Positions 63,395-64,000 of a stretch of 64,000 nt of DNA are shown in pieces (the first letter of the stretch is position 1; the number at the start of each line of letters is the position of its first letter). A model generated the notes under the pieces. That model saw only the letters and a program-made list of their open reading frames with translations. It did no database searches and was not told the origin of the DNA. The stretch is from G020350405 sp964513655 (GTDB lineage: Bacteria; Planctomycetota; Phycisphaerae; Sedimentisphaerales; Anaerobacaceae), in contig CAZENQ010000002.1 in NCBI GenBank assembly GCA_964513655.1, positions 60,491-124,490 of the forward strand, written 5' to 3'. The translations under genes were made by a program, and so were the position numbers.

Positions 63395-64000
63395 GCTTAA
63401 TCCTCCCGAAAAAGCCTATAATCGCATTCTATATAGATCATCATTGTTAGAACTCGTAAATATGGACTCGTAATTATACGTGAATTTGCCCTCAACACAT
63501 ATGCCTTGCCCTCACCAACCATTCCTTTCCTCGACATTGGCAGAAGCAGAAATGTACCTAGATAGACCGCTAACACTTCGAGAATGGAATTTCCAGTTTG
63601 TGAACAACACCACATACTGCCGCTCCTCCACCTGCCAGTCTGAGGTGGGTGTATAATATTCCTTAAACAGTCAGTACGAAACGGTGATATATCGTTTACC
63701 CTATCCGACGTTACCTGTCAAGAAAATTCCCGATTTTCCCCAATATTTTTATTTTCCTCTCTAAATAGTAGCCAATCCTATTTACCCCTGCCGTAGGCAC
63801 CCCCTTGCCCAGAGTCCACCGGACTCTAAGGGGGCCCCCACCCCGTCAACCCTCTTTTGCATTTTTATCTGTATTTTTGCATTTTGATTTTTAATCTTTG
63901 ATTTACCTATCCGGCCGCTCAAAATCTCGCGCAAATCGACAACACATTTGACAAAACGCGCAGTTTTCCTCCAAGATATACACTAGTTTAAATAGTGTAT
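63395..64000. other. Upstream region of the giant secreted protein, with inverted repeats
   Basis: No convincing gene was seen. Two inverted repeats are present: CCCCCTT/AAGGGGG (63800-63806 and 63828-63834) with inner AGAGTCC/GGACTCT (63811-63817 and 63821-63827), and ATACACTA/TAGTGTAT (63978-63985 and 63993-64000). Confidence 0.5.

Noticed and set aside
63397..63615. 72-codon minus-strand ORF upstream of the giant secreted protein
   Set aside because: It ends just before that gene's ribosome-binding site, lacks its own ribosome-binding site and shows no domain or signal; probably chance.

Overview
The window reads as one contiguous piece of a free-living bacterial chromosome. The most likely host is a planctomycete of the Phycisphaerae/Sedimentisphaerales type. 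This is inferred from the gene mix: an exosortase-linked exopolysaccharide locus, secreted proteins ending in dockerin-like Asp/Asn repeats, WG-, GLUG- and RCC1-repeat proteins, many small lipoproteins, PFOR and AsnA. No 16S gene is present to confirm it. No phage, IS element, CRISPR array, rRNA or tRNA gene was found.

Layout. (1) 1-3719, minus strand: shikimate pathway genes aroA and an unusual, divergent aroC, with a WG-repeat lipoprotein between them. (2) 3813-5579, minus: a secreted subtilisin-like protein with a dockerin and an altered catalytic triad. (3) 5801-9206, plus: pyrimidine operon pyrR-pyrB-pyrC followed by a NYN-domain nuclease-like gene. (4) 9287-13473, plus: a two-component pair, a hybrid periplasmic-binding/PAS histidine kinase and a NarL-type regulator. 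(5) 13474-14161: regulatory spacer, then pyruvate:ferredoxin oxidoreductase (14162-17758). (6) 17859-31172, plus: lipoprotein, Wza-like exporter, exosortase, EpsI-like protein, giant TPR protein, Wzc-like tyrosine kinase and a UDP-sugar epimerase. Together these form a plausible exopolysaccharide assembly/export locus. (7) 31330-38917: small membrane proteins, a zinc-ribbon/Sel1 protein, a PEGA lipoprotein, a Gfo/Idh/MocA oxidoreductase, a GLUG/dockerin secreted protein and a 39-residue Cys-rich protein that is easily missed. (8) 39073-49043: short-form PheT, a probable 6S-like RNA, a lipoprotein, alpha-glucan phosphorylase, an EIIA protein, citramalate synthase and AsnA. (9) 49113-53564: HD hydrolase, DinB-like protein, lipoprotein, duplicated zinc-finger protein and an RCC1-repeat secreted protein. 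(10) 53894-54220: two tandem copies of a compact promoter-like/hairpin unit that looks like a duplicated small-RNA gene. (11) 54257-57734: a tightly coupled SpeD-like/DUF3326 pair, an HDOD protein and an Rrf2-type regulator. (12) 58061-63394, minus: a 1777-residue multidomain secreted protein.

The most interesting unexplained signals are the tandem sRNA-like units at 53.9-54.2 kb, the 6S-like RNA with its own promoter and terminator at 41.3-41.6 kb, the SpeD-like/DUF3326 operon, the chorismate synthase lacking its signature histidine, and the Shine-Dalgarno-sequestering hairpin with an interrupted ORF at 13.6-13.9 kb. All functions are assigned by reading protein motifs. No database search was possible.
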